Source of the DNA: Ectothiorhodospira mobilis
GTDB lineage: Bacteria > Pseudomonadota > Gammaproteobacteria > Ectothiorhodospirales > Ectothiorhodospiraceae
Direction of reading: 5' to 3'
Length of the DNA stretch: 64,000 nt
Assembly (NCBI RefSeq): GCF_900114895.1
Contig: NZ_FOUO01000006.1
Span: forward strand, 62,001-126,000
The position numbers and the translations under genes were made by a program. Of the stretch, positions 47,342 through 56,288 are shown piece by piece. Numbering within the stretch: the stretch's first letter is position 1; the number at the start of each line of letters is the position of its first letter. Below the pieces are notes generated by a model. The model was not told the DNA's origin. It did not search any database and saw only the letters and a list, made by a program, of their open reading frames with translations.

Positions 47342-48121
47342 TCAGTCGGCCAGGGGGATCGCAGCCGGCGTCGTCCCGGCGTCCAGCAGCCGTTGCAGGG
47401 CGTGTCCCGCCAGCATCAGGCCGAACAGGGCCGGCAGGTGGGCGATGCTGCCGTTCACCGCCCGGGGCCGTCCCCCCGCCTGGCCGTCGATGGGTTGGTG
47501 CGCCGTACCCTTGACCGGCACCTCCAGGGAGTAGACCACCGTGTAGTCCAGATGTCCCCCCAGGCGGCGCAGGCGCTTGCGCATCTCCCGGGCCAGGGGG
47601 CAGCGCTGGGTCCCGGCCAGGGGGCCGATGCGCACGGCCCCGGGGTCCAGGCGCCCGCCGGCCCCCATGCTGGAGGCCATGGCGAGATCGCGGCGCTGGC
47701 AGGCGTGCACCAGGGCCGCCTTGCAGATGATGGAGTCGATGCAGTCCAGGACGAAGTCTGCGTCCGCAGGCAGCAGGGCCTCCACGTTCTCCGGATGCAG
47801 GAAGTCCTCGTGCACCGTCACCCGGATGTCGGGGTTGATGTCCCGGATGCGCTCGGCCATGACCCGGGCCTTGGGCCGGCCCAGGGTGGAGTGCAGGGCC
47901 ACCAGCTGGCGGTTGAGGTTGGAGGGGCCCACCCGGTCGTGATCCAGCAGAGTGATGCGGCCCACTCCGGCCCGGGCCATGGCCTCGGCGGCGGCCGAGC
48001 CTACGCCCCCCAGGCCGGCGATGAAGACATGACGGCCCGCCAGGCGCGCCATCCCGCCTGTGCCGATCAGTTGGGCAGTGCGTTCGTGGATGGGGGGTAC
48101 GGGGTAGATGGGTTCGGGCAT
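47342..48121 (-). CDS. tcdA: tRNA threonylcarbamoyladenosine dehydratase (E1-like)
   Basis: 259 residues, ThiF/MoeB/CsdL family. ATP-binding GLGGVGSAAAEAMARAGVG, LLDHDRVGPSNLNRQ, FVLDCIDSIICKAALV, and SSMGAGGRLDP. TcdA cyclises t6A at tRNA position 37 to ct6A with the CsdA/E sulfur relay. It lacks the CxxC zinc pairs of MoeB/ThiF, as TcdA does. It follows the TatD gene by 34 bases on the same strand. Confidence 0.93.
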   Translation of the reverse strand: MPEPIYPVPPIHERTAQLIGTGGMARLAGRHVFIAGLGGVGSAAAEAMARAGVGRITLLDHDRVGPSNLNRQLVALHSTLGRPKARVMAERIRDINPDIRVTVHEDFLHPENVEALLPADADFVLDCIDSIICKAALVHACQRRDLAMASSMGAGGRLDPGAVRIGPLAGTQRCPLAREMRKRLRRLGGHLDYTVVYSLEVPVKGTAHQPIDGQAGGRPRAVNGSIAHLPALFGLMLAGHALQRLLDAGTTPAAIPLAD

Positions 48122-48155
48122 AGCGGCGTGGAGCTTCCGGGAGGCGATGGCGGAC

Positions 48156-48941
48156 TCAGGCCGCCGGGGTATCGGGCAGGCGGAACAGGCGGCGGGCGTT
48201 GTCTGCGGTGACGGCGGCCACATGCCCCGGGGATTCGCCCCGCAGGGTGGCGATTTCGTGGATGATCTCCGGCAGCCAGGCGGGTTCGTTGCGCTCGCCC
48301 TGGTGCGCCGCCCCGGGCTGGTCCGGGGCGTCCGTCTCCACCAGGAGCCCCTCCAGGGGCAGTTCCGCCGCCAGGCGGCGCAGGCGCTGCGCCCGGGGAT
48401 GGGTGACCGGCCCCCCCAGCCCCAGCAGGAAGCCCCTCTCCAGGAGCCGGTCCGCCTGCTGGCGGCTGCCGGAGAAGCTGTGTACCACGCCTTGAAGCCC
48501 CGGGCGCGCCCGCAGGGCCTTGGTGACGAGATCCACGGCGCGGCGGGCGTGCAGGATCACCGGCAGGCCCGCCTCCCGCGCCAGGTCCAGCTGCGCGCTG
48601 AACAGGGTCCACTGGGCGTCCATGGCAAGCCCCGGGACGAAGCCGTCCAGGCCGCATTCCCCCACCGCCACCGCATCCCCTGCCTGCAGCCACCGGGCCA
48701 GGTCCTGCAGATCCTCTTGCCGGTGCTGCTGCAGATAGACCGGGTGCAGCCCGTAGGCCGGATAGACCCCGGGGTAGCCCTGGGCCACGGCGCGCACCCG
48801 CTGCCAGGTGCGGCGCTCGATGGCGGGCAGCACCAGGGCCGTGACCCCGGCCTGGCGGGCACGTTGCCAGCAGGCCTCCCGGTCGGCGTCGAAGGCCGGT
48901 ACGTCCAGATGGCAGTGGCTGTCGATGCAGGGCGCGGGCAT
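48156..48941 (-). CDS. TatD family hydrolase
   Basis: 261 residues, metal-dependent TIM-barrel nuclease (TatD/YjjV). Metal ligands: DSHCHLD, E in AVGECGLDGF, H in VILHARRA, H in VVHSFSGS and D in VETDAPDQPG. Likely a 3'-5' DNA or RNA exonuclease or D-aminoacyl-tRNA deacylase. It is closer to the YjjV branch because of length and SFSGS. Probably co-transcribed with tcdA. Confidence 0.93.
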   Translation of the reverse strand: MPAPCIDSHCHLDVPAFDADREACWQRARQAGVTALVLPAIERRTWQRVRAVAQGYPGVYPAYGLHPVYLQQHRQEDLQDLARWLQAGDAVAVGECGLDGFVPGLAMDAQWTLFSAQLDLAREAGLPVILHARRAVDLVTKALRARPGLQGVVHSFSGSRQQADRLLERGFLLGLGGPVTHPRAQRLRRLAAELPLEGLLVETDAPDQPGAAHQGERNEPAWLPEIIHEIATLRGESPGHVAAVTADNARRLFRLPDTPAA

Positions 48942-49054
48942 GTGCGTGATGGCAGTCTGGACAATCCCCCGGAATCCGTCCCGTTGAAATGCGTTCCCTG
49001 GGTGGGCAATGTAGATCCATCTATTCTAAATCGTTCCATGGGGAAGACACGATC

Positions 49055-49795
49055 ATGACGCAATGGCTCACCGGCGAGGTGGTGGAACTCAAGCGCTGGA
49101 CGCCGCGGCTCTATTCCCTGCGGGTGGAGGCGCCCGTGGAGCCGTTCCGGGCGGGGCAGTTCAACCGCCTGTCGGCGGTCCTGGAGGGGGAGCGGGTGGC
49201 GCGGCCCTATTCCTATGTCAATGCGCCGCTGGAGCGGCCGCTGGACTTCTATTTCATCACCGTGCCCGAGGGGCCGCTCACCAATCATCTGGTGAACCTG
49301 GGGCCCGGTGACCCGGTGGACCTGGCGCCCAAGGCCAATGGGTTCTTCACCCTGGAGGAGGTGCCCGACGCCGATGTGCTCTGGCTGTTCGCCACGGGCA
49401 CCGCCTTGGGGCCCTACCTGTCCATCCTCAAGACCGAGGCCCCCTGGCGGCGCTTCAAGCGCATCGTGCTGGTGCACGCCGTGCGCCGGCAGGAGGAATT
49501 GACCTATGGCGATACCATCCTGGGGTTCCGGGAGCGGGGGGAGCAGTTCCGGTTCGTGCCCTTCGTCAGCCGGGAGGAGGCCCCCGGTGCCCTGCCGGGG
49601 CGCATCCCAGCGGCCATCGAGAACGGGCTGCTGGAGCGGCATACGGATCTGCCCCTGACCCCCGACGCCGCCCAGGTGATGCTCTGCGGCAATCCGCAGA
49701 TGGTGGCGGACACCAGCGCCGTGCTCAAGGCCCGGGGCATGACCCGCAATCGCCGCCGGGAGCCGGGGCACATCACCACGGAGAACTACTGGTAG
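49055..49795 (+). CDS. fpr: Ferredoxin-NADP reductase
   Basis: 246 residues. FAD-binding RPYSYVNAPLERPLDFYF, NLGPGDPVDLAPKANGFFTLEEVPD, the NADP site LFATGTALGPYLSIL and VLVHAVRRQEELTY, and a C-terminal GHITTENYW as in short bacterial FPR proteins. It moves electrons between ferredoxin/flavodoxin and NADP(H). Divergent from the TatD gene; immediately followed by the octamer repeat. Confidence 0.95.
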   Translation: MTQWLTGEVVELKRWTPRLYSLRVEAPVEPFRAGQFNRLSAVLEGERVARPYSYVNAPLERPLDFYFITVPEGPLTNHLVNLGPGDPVDLAPKANGFFTLEEVPDADVLWLFATGTALGPYLSILKTEAPWRRFKRIVLVHAVRRQEELTYGDTILGFRERGEQFRFVPFVSREEAPGALPGRIPAAIENGLLERHTDLPLTPDAAQVMLCGNPQMVADTSAVLKARGMTRNRRREPGHITTENYW

Positions 49796-49818
49796 GCCGC
49801 TGTGATCCCGATTTGGGA

Positions 49819-49888
49819 CCTTGGGGCCTTGGGGCCTTGGGGCCTTGGGGCCTTGGGGCCTTGGGGCCTTGGGGCCTTGGGGCCTTGG
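49819..49888. repeat. Octamer tandem repeat (CCTTGGGG)8, G-quadruplex type
   Basis: Eight exact head-to-tail copies of CCTTGGGG (49819-49882) plus a partial CCTTGG. The plus strand thus has eight GGGG runs separated by CCTT loops, a strong quadruplex pattern. It begins 24 bases after the fpr stop and precedes the convergent zur stop at 50030. Confidence 0.95.
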
Positions 49889-50029
49889 CCGGGGCCGGCC
49901 GGGGTGGATCCCCTGCGGCGGGACGCCGTGTATCCTTCCCTGGAGGCTTGACGATCGCATCCCTGGGATCGACACCCGCCTGCGGGGATCCACCCCGGCA
50001 GCTGAGTCGTCAGGTACCCATCAACCCCG

Positions 50030-50518
50030 TCAGTCGGCCTGGCAGCGGGCGCATAGGCCGCTGCCTTCCACCACCTGCCGGTCCAGGCGGAAGCCGTGGC
50101 GTGCCGCCTCGTGGCGCAGGGTGCGCGCCATGCCGGTGTCCTCCAATTCCATCACCGCGCCGCAGCGGCGGCAGATCACCAGCAGGGTGTCGTGGGCCTG
50201 TCCCGGGCGCACGCAGGCCACGTAGCCGTTGAGGCTCTCGATGCGGTGGATCAGCCCCTGGGCCAGCAGGAAGTCCAGGGTGCGGTAGACGGTGGGGGGT
50301 TTGACGGGGCGTTCCGCCGAGCTCAGCCGCTGGATCAGGTCGTAGGCCTTGACCACCCCATGGGTGCGCCAGATCTGTTCCAGTACCCGGCGCCGCAGGG
50401 GGGTGAGGCGGACCCCGCGCTCACGGCAGAGGCGTTCGGCACAGGCCAGCGCCCCGGGGGCCGGGGAGGAGGGTGCATGGGTCTGGGGGGCTGCGGGGGG
50501 CTCGCAGGGGGCTGCCAT
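50030..50518 (-). CDS. zur: Zinc uptake regulator, Fur family
   Basis: 162 residues. Winged helix LTPLRRRVLEQIWRTHGVVKAYDLIQRL and KPPTVYRTLDFLLAQGLIHRI, then the metal part AHDTLLVICRRCGAVMEL with CxxC and a final CARC. The two CxxC pairs fit the structural zinc site of Zur-type proteins. It represses zinc uptake genes when zinc is plentiful. I chose ATG 50518. It has a Pro/Ala-rich N-terminal extension of ~25 residues. Confidence 0.88.
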   Translation of the reverse strand: MAAPCEPPAAPQTHAPSSPAPGALACAERLCRERGVRLTPLRRRVLEQIWRTHGVVKAYDLIQRLSSAERPVKPPTVYRTLDFLLAQGLIHRIESLNGYVACVRPGQAHDTLLVICRRCGAVMELEDTGMARTLRHEAARHGFRLDRQVVEGSGLCARCQAD

Positions 50519-50751
50519 GGGGCGGATACCTCGGATCTCTTCACCGGTGTCGGGCCGCCGCCGGTTCGGGGTTCGCGGCCCGCATGCCAAGAGGATACCG
50601 GATCCCAGGGCCCGGGGGCACGGCCGTCCGCCCCTTCGGATCCCGCCGCTCGCCCGTCTCCGGTGGACGCGTCCGGGCCCTTCCACTAAGGTGACCCGAG
50701 ACCATGGGCGTTTCAGGGTATCCGGGGCCGGTGCATGAGGCGAACAGGGAA

Positions 50752-51216
50752 ATGAGGCGGCGGGCGGGTGGACCGTTCCGGCGCGGGGTCCGGGGTGTGC
50801 TGGCGGGGCTGGCGGTGGCCGCCTTCCTGTCCTGGCCCGTGTCCAGCCCCGCCCAGGCGGTCATCGTGCACGAATCCCTGGGGGTGGAGACCGTGTCCCC
50901 GGCCGTGCTGCGGGCCGTGTTCTCCATGCGTCTGCAAAGCCTTGAGGGGCAGCGCCTCACGGTGTTCGTGCTGGACCCCCGCTCCCCGGTGCACGAGCGC
51001 TTCAGCAAGGACGTGCTGGGGGTCTTCCCCTATCAACTGCAGAATGCCTGGAACCGGGCCGTCTTCTCCGGTACGGGCGCGGCCCCCATGGTGCTGGGTA
51101 CGGAGGCGGAGATGCTGCGCCGCGTGGCGGAGACCGTCGGCGCCATCGGGTATGTGTCGGCTCCTCCGCAAACAGCGGGGATCCGGGTGCTCAAGGTGGA
51201 GGAGGCGGAGCGATGA
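50752..51216 (+). CDS. PstS-like periplasmic protein (small substrate-binding-like)
   Basis: 154 residues. A signal peptide (GVLAGLAVAAFLSWPVSSPAQA) precedes a domain with HESLGVETVSPAVLRAVFSMRLQSL, VFVLDPRSPVHERFSKDVLGVFPYQLQNAWNRAVFSG and VAETVGAIGYVSA. It resembles the truncated phosphate-binding-protein relatives often encoded beside signalling proteins. ATG 50752 is preferred because the signal peptide begins there; ATG 50704 is an alternative. First gene of a coupled three-gene set. Ligand unknown. Confidence 0.8.
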   Translation: MRRRAGGPFRRGVRGVLAGLAVAAFLSWPVSSPAQAVIVHESLGVETVSPAVLRAVFSMRLQSLEGQRLTVFVLDPRSPVHERFSKDVLGVFPYQLQNAWNRAVFSGTGAAPMVLGTEAEMLRRVAETVGAIGYVSAPPQTAGIRVLKVEEAER

Positions 51217-52418
51217 ATACACTGGCCAAGGGGTTCCTCGGCTGCGCCCTGATCCTGTCCGCCGCCCCCCTGGGGGCCGGCGAGGGCCCCTTGTCGGTGC
51301 ATGGCTTTGTCAGCCAGGGGTATCTCCAGTCCAGCCACAACAACTACTACGGCGAGAGCACCCGCGGCAGCTGGGACCTGACGGAACTGGGGGTCAACGC
51401 CCGCTACAGCGTCCGCCCCGCCCTCAGCCTGGCGGCCCAGGTGGTGAGCCGGCGGGCGGGGGAGATGTACGATGGCGATCCCCGCCTGGACTACGGCTTC
51501 GCCGACCTGCGCTACCTGGATGGGACCACCCTGGCCGGGGTGCGCATCGGCCGCAGCAAGATCCCCATCGGTTTCTTCAACGAGACCCGGGACGTGGCCG
51601 CCACCCGGCCCGGGATCCTGCTGCCCCAGTCCATCTATGTGGAGGGGCTGGGGATCCGCGACTTCTACACCGGCGTGGACGGGATCAACGCCTACTGGCA
51701 GTGGCTGAGGGATTACGGCAGCCTGCAGCTGGACCTGGGGGTGGCGGTGCCGGCGGATCTGCAGGACGAGACCAAGGCGGCCTTCCTGCGCCTGCCCCGG
51801 GCGCGGGGGGATCTGGAACTGGACGAGGGCCAGAACCTGCGCCTGCTCTACGAGGATGCCGGCGGCCGGCTGCGCCTGGCCGCCACCTATTCCCGGGTGC
51901 GCACCCGCTACCGGCCCGGTGTGGAGGATTCCCTTGCGGCGGGGCGCACCGATGTGGACGCCCTGGTGCTCAGCGGTGAGTGGAACCGGGAGCGCTACAG
52001 CCTCACCGCCGAGGGGGTGATGCGGGAACTGCACACCCGGGACTACGGCATCGTGGATGACCGTGAGGTGACCGAGGCGGGATTCTACGTCCAGGGCACC
52101 TGGCGGCCCCGTTGGGACTGGTCCGTGTTCCTGCGCTATGACCTCCACTGGGACGATCTGGACGACCGTAACGGCTGCCGCCAGTCCGCCCTGTTCGACA
52201 CCCTGCCGAACGTGGACCGGGCGCCGCACCGCTTCTTCCAGCACCAGTGGACCCTGGGGGCGGGCTGGCAGCCGGACCCCGCCTGGTTGCTGCGGGCGGA
52301 ATGGCATCATATCCACGGCACGGCCCTCACCCCCGCCCTGGACAATCCCGCCTTCGAGGACAAGGGGGGCCGGGCGCGGTGGGACCTGTTCGCCCTCCAG
52401 GTCTCCTACATGTTCTGA
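51213..52418 (+). CDS. Predicted outer-membrane beta-barrel protein
   Basis: 401 residues. A signal peptide ends near APLGAG. The rest alternates aromatic/polar strands typical of a porin (LSVHGFVSQGYLQSS, VRIGRSKIPIGFFNETRDVA, RLRLAATYSRVRTRYRP) and ends in the outer-membrane signature SYMF. Homologues in such triads are annotated as porin-like or 'sulfate/phosphate porin'. It overlaps the previous gene by ATGA and precedes the GGDEF-EAL gene by 8 bases. Confidence 0.82.
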   Translation: MNTLAKGFLGCALILSAAPLGAGEGPLSVHGFVSQGYLQSSHNNYYGESTRGSWDLTELGVNARYSVRPALSLAAQVVSRRAGEMYDGDPRLDYGFADLRYLDGTTLAGVRIGRSKIPIGFFNETRDVAATRPGILLPQSIYVEGLGIRDFYTGVDGINAYWQWLRDYGSLQLDLGVAVPADLQDETKAAFLRLPRARGDLELDEGQNLRLLYEDAGGRLRLAATYSRVRTRYRPGVEDSLAAGRTDVDALVLSGEWNRERYSLTAEGVMRELHTRDYGIVDDREVTEAGFYVQGTWRPRWDWSVFLRYDLHWDDLDDRNGCRQSALFDTLPNVDRAPHRFFQHQWTLGAGWQPDPAWLLRAEWHHIHGTALTPALDNPAFEDKGGRARWDLFALQVSYMF

Positions 52419-52426
52419 GGATCCCC

Positions 52427-55351
52427 ATGCAGGGACGTCGATTCATCAGTCTCAAGTGGAAGCTCCTGGGGGTGTTCGGGGGCCTGATCCTGCTCCTGCT
52501 GGCCACCTTCGCCCTGTTCAACCACTACAACCTGGAGCGCCAGTACCACGAGCAGCGGGTGGCGGAACAGACCCGGGCCCGGCATCAACTGGAGGGCCTG
52601 GTGGAGCAGTCCCGCACGGAACTGATCAACCTGGCGCAGCTGCTGCCCGCCTTGTCGGGGATCCGCGACGCCGTGCGCAGCGGCTCTCCGGGGGCCATCG
52701 GCGAGCGCTTCTCCCCCCTGTGGACCTCCCTGCAGGTGGATGCGGACCTGGCCCTGGCCGCCTTCTTCGACCGGGAGGGCCGGGTGTTGCACCAGGATCA
52801 CCTCATCGCCTCCCCCTGCCAGGACTGCCAGGAGATCCGTGCGGCGGTGGCGCGGGTGCTGGAGCTTGAGCGCCCCGAGGTCTTCATCCACTGCCGCCGG
52901 AGCTGCCTGATCCATGCCGTGGCCCCCATCCTGGCCGACGGCGAGACCATCGGGGCCATGCTGGTGGGACGTTCCCTGGCCAACCTGGTGCTCACCTACC
53001 GCGGCATCTCGCGCATGGAGGTGGCCGTGCTCGCCGGGGATCCGGGGCGCGATGCCCCCCCGGACCTGAGGCCGTGGCATGAGGGGGGGGACGTGGTGGC
53101 CATCACCCATGGCGAGCGCACCCTGCCGCTGCTCAACGCCGCCGGCGGCGCCCTGGCGGCGGCCTTGGGGGAGCGCCTGCCCGTGCAGACGGCGGCGGGG
53201 CGGTTCGAACTCATGCCGATGCCCATGCCCGGGGAAACCCTGGGCCGGGGGCCGCTCACGGTGGTCTCCATCGCCGATGTCACCGGGGCCCGGCAGCGCA
53301 TCGCGGCGGCCCGGTTGCAGAATGTCCTCATCGGGCTGGGGGGGCTGGGGGTCTTCGCCCTGCTGGTGATGGCCGTGAGCCATGCCCCCCTGTCGCGGCT
53401 GCGCCGTGTGGCCCGGCTGCTGCCGCTGCTGGCGGAGCGCCGCTTCCAGGAGGTGCGTAGCCATCTGCCTGCCGCGGCCCCCCAGCGGGCGGCGGATGAG
53501 CTGGCCCTGCTGGAACGCACCACCCTGGTGCTGGCGGACCGTCTGGAGCGGCTGGAGGCGGATGTGCAGCGCCAGAACCGTTCCCTCGCCGAGCGCATGC
53601 AGGAGCTGTCCGTGGAGCGGGAGCGCTATGCCCTGGCGGCCGCGGGGGCCAACGACGGGCTCTGGGACTGGAACCTGGAGACCAATCAGGTCTTCTACTC
53701 CCCCCGCTGGAAGGAGATGCTGGGCCTGGCGCCGGATGCCCCGGTGGAGGATCCCGCCGCCTGGTTCACGCGGGTGCACCCCGATGACCAATCCGCCCTG
53801 CAGCGCGCCCTGGAACGGCACCTGGAGGGCCAGCAGCCCTGGCTGGAGCATGAATACCGCATGCGTCTGGAGGGCAACGGCCATCGCTGGATGCGGGTAC
53901 GGGGGCTGGCGGTGCGCCGTGAGGATGGCCTGGCCTACCGCATCGCCGGCTCCATGACCGACATCACCGAGCAGCGGCGCATCCAGGAGCAGCTGCGGCA
54001 CGACGCCCTGCACGATGCCCTCACCGGTCTGCCCAACCGCACCCTGTTCCTGGACCGGCTGCGCCAGGCCATCTTCCGTACGCACCGCGCCGGTTACCGC
54101 TTTGCCGTACTCTTCCTCGACCTGGACGACTTCAAGACCATCAACGACAGCCTGGGACACCTCCAGGGGGACCGGGTGCTGGTGCAGGCGGCGCGGCGCC
54201 TGGAGGGGGTCTTGCGGCCGGGGGACACGGTGGCCCGCCTGGGCGGGGACGAGTTCAGCATCCTCCTGGAGGGGATCGTGGATACGGCCGAGGCCGAGGC
54301 CGTGGTGCGGCGGGTGCAGGAGGCCTTCGCCCGGCCCATCCGCACCCAGGAGCAGGACGTCTTCGTCCGCTTCAGCGTGGGCATCGCCACGGAATCGGGC
54401 GGGGATGCCTCCCCGGAGGATCTGCTGCGCAACGCCGACACCGCCATGTACCAGGCCAAGCGGCGCTCCCGGGGCGGCAGCGCCGTGTTCGATCTCTCCA
54501 TGCACACCTCGGCGGTGCAGCGGCTCTCCCTGGAGACCTCCATGCGCCGCGCCCTGGATCAGGAGGCCTTCCAACTCCACTACCAGCCCATCGTCTGTCT
54601 GCAAAGCGGCCGCCTGGCGGGGTTCGAGGCCCTGGCTCGGTGGCCGCGGGTGGGGCAGAAGCCGGTCTCACCGGCGGATTTCATCCCCCTGGCGGAGCAG
54701 AACGGGCTCATCCTCCCCCTGGGGCGATGGGTCATCCAATCCGCCGTGGCCTGGGCCGCCCACTGGTACCACCACGGCGGGCAGGACCACATCCTGCCGG
54801 TGAACATCAATGTCTCCGGTCACCAGCTGGGCGACCCCGGTCTCATGGACGTGGTGACCGGGGCCCTGGAGGATCACGGCATCCCCGGCGCCTGCATCAA
54901 GGTGGAGTTCACCGAGAGCGCCATCATGGAGAATACCGAGCGGGCGCGGGCGTTCATGGAGGCCCTGAAGGCCCGGGGCATCGCCCTGTGCATCGATGAC
55001 TTCGGTACGGGCTATTCCTCCCTGAGCCAGTTGCGGGACCTGCCCTTTGACGTGGTGAAGATCGACCGCTCCTTCGTGCGTCACCTGGGAGGGGCGGATC
55101 CGCGCCACGAGGCCATGCTGCGGGCCCTGGTCTCCATCATCCGCGCCCTGGACAAGTCCACCGTGGCGGAGGGTGTGGAGACCCGGGCCCAGGCCGCGCG
55201 GCTGCTGGAGCTGGGGTGTGACCTGGGACAGGGCTTTCTCTTCTCCCCGGCCCTGGCCCCCCAGGAGGCGGAGCGGCTGGTGGCGTCCTGGCAGGGGTTC
55301 GCCCCGGCGGGGGACGGGTCCCGTGGTGGGGAAGGTCCCGATCTGGGATGA
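52427..55351 (+). CDS. Membrane GGDEF-EAL protein with four-cysteine periplasmic sensor and PAS
   Basis: 974 residues. Membrane span ~12-32, periplasmic domain ~33-300, second span ~302-325, coiled coil, PAS ~400-520 (NDGLWDWNLETNQVFYSPRWKEMLG), GGDEF ~525-690 with the intact motif LGGDEFSIL and an RPGD inhibitory site, and EAL ~705-960 with FEALARW, ESAIMENTE and DDFGTGYSSL. Both cyclase and phosphodiesterase motifs look complete. The periplasmic part holds C131-x2-C134 and C156-x3-C160, a potential metal or redox site. GAGG precedes the ATG. It probably reads a signal through the two upstream envelope proteins to set c-di-GMP. Confidence 0.92.
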   Translation: MQGRRFISLKWKLLGVFGGLILLLLATFALFNHYNLERQYHEQRVAEQTRARHQLEGLVEQSRTELINLAQLLPALSGIRDAVRSGSPGAIGERFSPLWTSLQVDADLALAAFFDREGRVLHQDHLIASPCQDCQEIRAAVARVLELERPEVFIHCRRSCLIHAVAPILADGETIGAMLVGRSLANLVLTYRGISRMEVAVLAGDPGRDAPPDLRPWHEGGDVVAITHGERTLPLLNAAGGALAAALGERLPVQTAAGRFELMPMPMPGETLGRGPLTVVSIADVTGARQRIAAARLQNVLIGLGGLGVFALLVMAVSHAPLSRLRRVARLLPLLAERRFQEVRSHLPAAAPQRAADELALLERTTLVLADRLERLEADVQRQNRSLAERMQELSVERERYALAAAGANDGLWDWNLETNQVFYSPRWKEMLGLAPDAPVEDPAAWFTRVHPDDQSALQRALERHLEGQQPWLEHEYRMRLEGNGHRWMRVRGLAVRREDGLAYRIAGSMTDITEQRRIQEQLRHDALHDALTGLPNRTLFLDRLRQAIFRTHRAGYRFAVLFLDLDDFKTINDSLGHLQGDRVLVQAARRLEGVLRPGDTVARLGGDEFSILLEGIVDTAEAEAVVRRVQEAFARPIRTQEQDVFVRFSVGIATESGGDASPEDLLRNADTAMYQAKRRSRGGSAVFDLSMHTSAVQRLSLETSMRRALDQEAFQLHYQPIVCLQSGRLAGFEALARWPRVGQKPVSPADFIPLAEQNGLILPLGRWVIQSAVAWAAHWYHHGGQDHILPVNINVSGHQLGDPGLMDVVTGALEDHGIPGACIKVEFTESAIMENTERARAFMEALKARGIALCIDDFGTGYSSLSQLRDLPFDVVKIDRSFVRHLGGADPRHEAMLRALVSIIRALDKSTVAEGVETRAQAARLLELGCDLGQGFLFSPALAPQEAERLVASWQGFAPAGDGSRGGEGPDLG

Positions 55352-55413
55352 TGCGCGGCAGAGGATCGTCACCGCGCATCCAGCAACGGCCCCTTCGGGG
55401 CGAGGGAGGGGAA

Positions 55414-55623
55414 TTGCACCATCAAAGGGGAACACCCACGCTGCAGGCCCGCCTGGCCGAACTCCAGGCGGAACACCGAGCCCTGGACGATGCCATCCTC
55501 CGGCTCATGGAGGGCCCCTTCGTGGATCAGCTGCGGCTCACCCGGCTCAAGAAGCGCAAGCTCCAGCTCAAGGACACCATCGCCCGTCTGGAGAGCCGCC
55601 TGATCCCGGATCTGGATGCGTGA
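55414..55623 (+). CDS. DUF465/YdcH family small protein
   Basis: About 69 residues, largely one helical hairpin: TLQARLAELQAEHRALDDAI, FVDQLRLTRLKKRKLQLKDTI. The RLKKRKLxLKD motif defines DUF465. Function unknown. I prefer the TTG at 55414 (GGGAG upstream and usual family length). An ATG at 55348 overlapping the GGDEF-EAL stop would add 22 residues of Arg/Gly-rich sequence. Confidence 0.8.
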   Translation: MHHQRGTPTLQARLAELQAEHRALDDAILRLMEGPFVDQLRLTRLKKRKLQLKDTIARLESRLIPDLDA

Positions 55624-55650
55624 GGTGATGTGCCCGGCACAGGGTCTGAT

Positions 55651-56220
55651 GCCGAGCTGGGGCTCGGCGTTCCCAGGTGGCGGGCTGGGCCCTGGTGGTC
55701 CCGGGGGCGCTGGGAGCGCCAAGCCCCAGCTTGGCCCAGAGCATGGCTTCATCCATGCCGAGCTGGGGCTCGGCGTTCCCAGGTGGCGGGCTGAGGCCTG
55801 GTGGTCCCAGGGGGATTGCTGGGAGCGCCAAGCCCCAGCTTGGCCCAGAGCATGGTTTCATCCATGCCGAGCTGGGGCTCGGCGTTCCCAGGTGGCGGGC
55901 TGGGCCCTGGTGGTCCCGGGGGCGCTGGGAGCGCCAAGCCCCAGCTTGGCCCAGAGCATGGCTTCATCCATGCCGAGCTGGGGCTCGGCGTTCCCAGGTG
56001 GCGGGCTGGGCCCTGGTGGTCCCGGGGGGATCGCTGGGAGCGCCAAGCCCCAGCTTGGCCCAGAGCATGGTTTCATCCATGCCGAACTGGGGCTCGGCGT
56101 TCCTAGGCTGGGCCCTGGTGGTACCGGGGGGATCGCTGGGAGCGCCAAACCCCAGCTTGGCCCAGAGTGCACAGCTTCATCCATGCCGAGCTGGGGCTCG
56201 GCGTTCCCAGGTGGCGATCT
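55651..56220. repeat. REP/BIME array: 11 palindromic units in ~105-base periods
   Basis: Six units GCCGAGC-TGGG-GCTCGGC (starting 55651, 55757, 55866, 55972, 56081, 56185) alternate with five inverted units GCCAAGC-CCCA-GCTTGGC (55718, 55827, 55933, 56042, 56144). The inverted unit is nearly the reverse complement of the first; both are bordered by the same TCCCAG/CTGGGA. Periods are 104-109 bases. The fifth forward unit and last inverted unit each have one change. Non-coding; the long frames across it are artefacts of the repeat. Confidence 0.93.
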
Positions 56221-56259
56221 GGGCGCACATCGGAGGGAAAAGGCCCTGCTACAAGGGTG

Positions 56260-56280
56260 ATGCCGGGCGGGGCCCGGCAT
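56260..56280 (-). terminator. Perfect hairpin after fccB
   Basis: ATGCCGGGC-GGG-GCCCGGCAT, a nine-base perfect stem 8 bases beyond the fccB stop. There is no T-run. Its shape and the following ATTCCCGG resemble the neighbouring REP units, so it could be a diverged one. Confidence 0.5.
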
Positions 56281-56288
56281 TCCCGGTA

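Noticed and set aside
49813-50232. Frames of 'GPWGLGAL' repeats
   Set aside because: Produced by the octamer tandem repeat; no ribosome site and no continuation into a domain.
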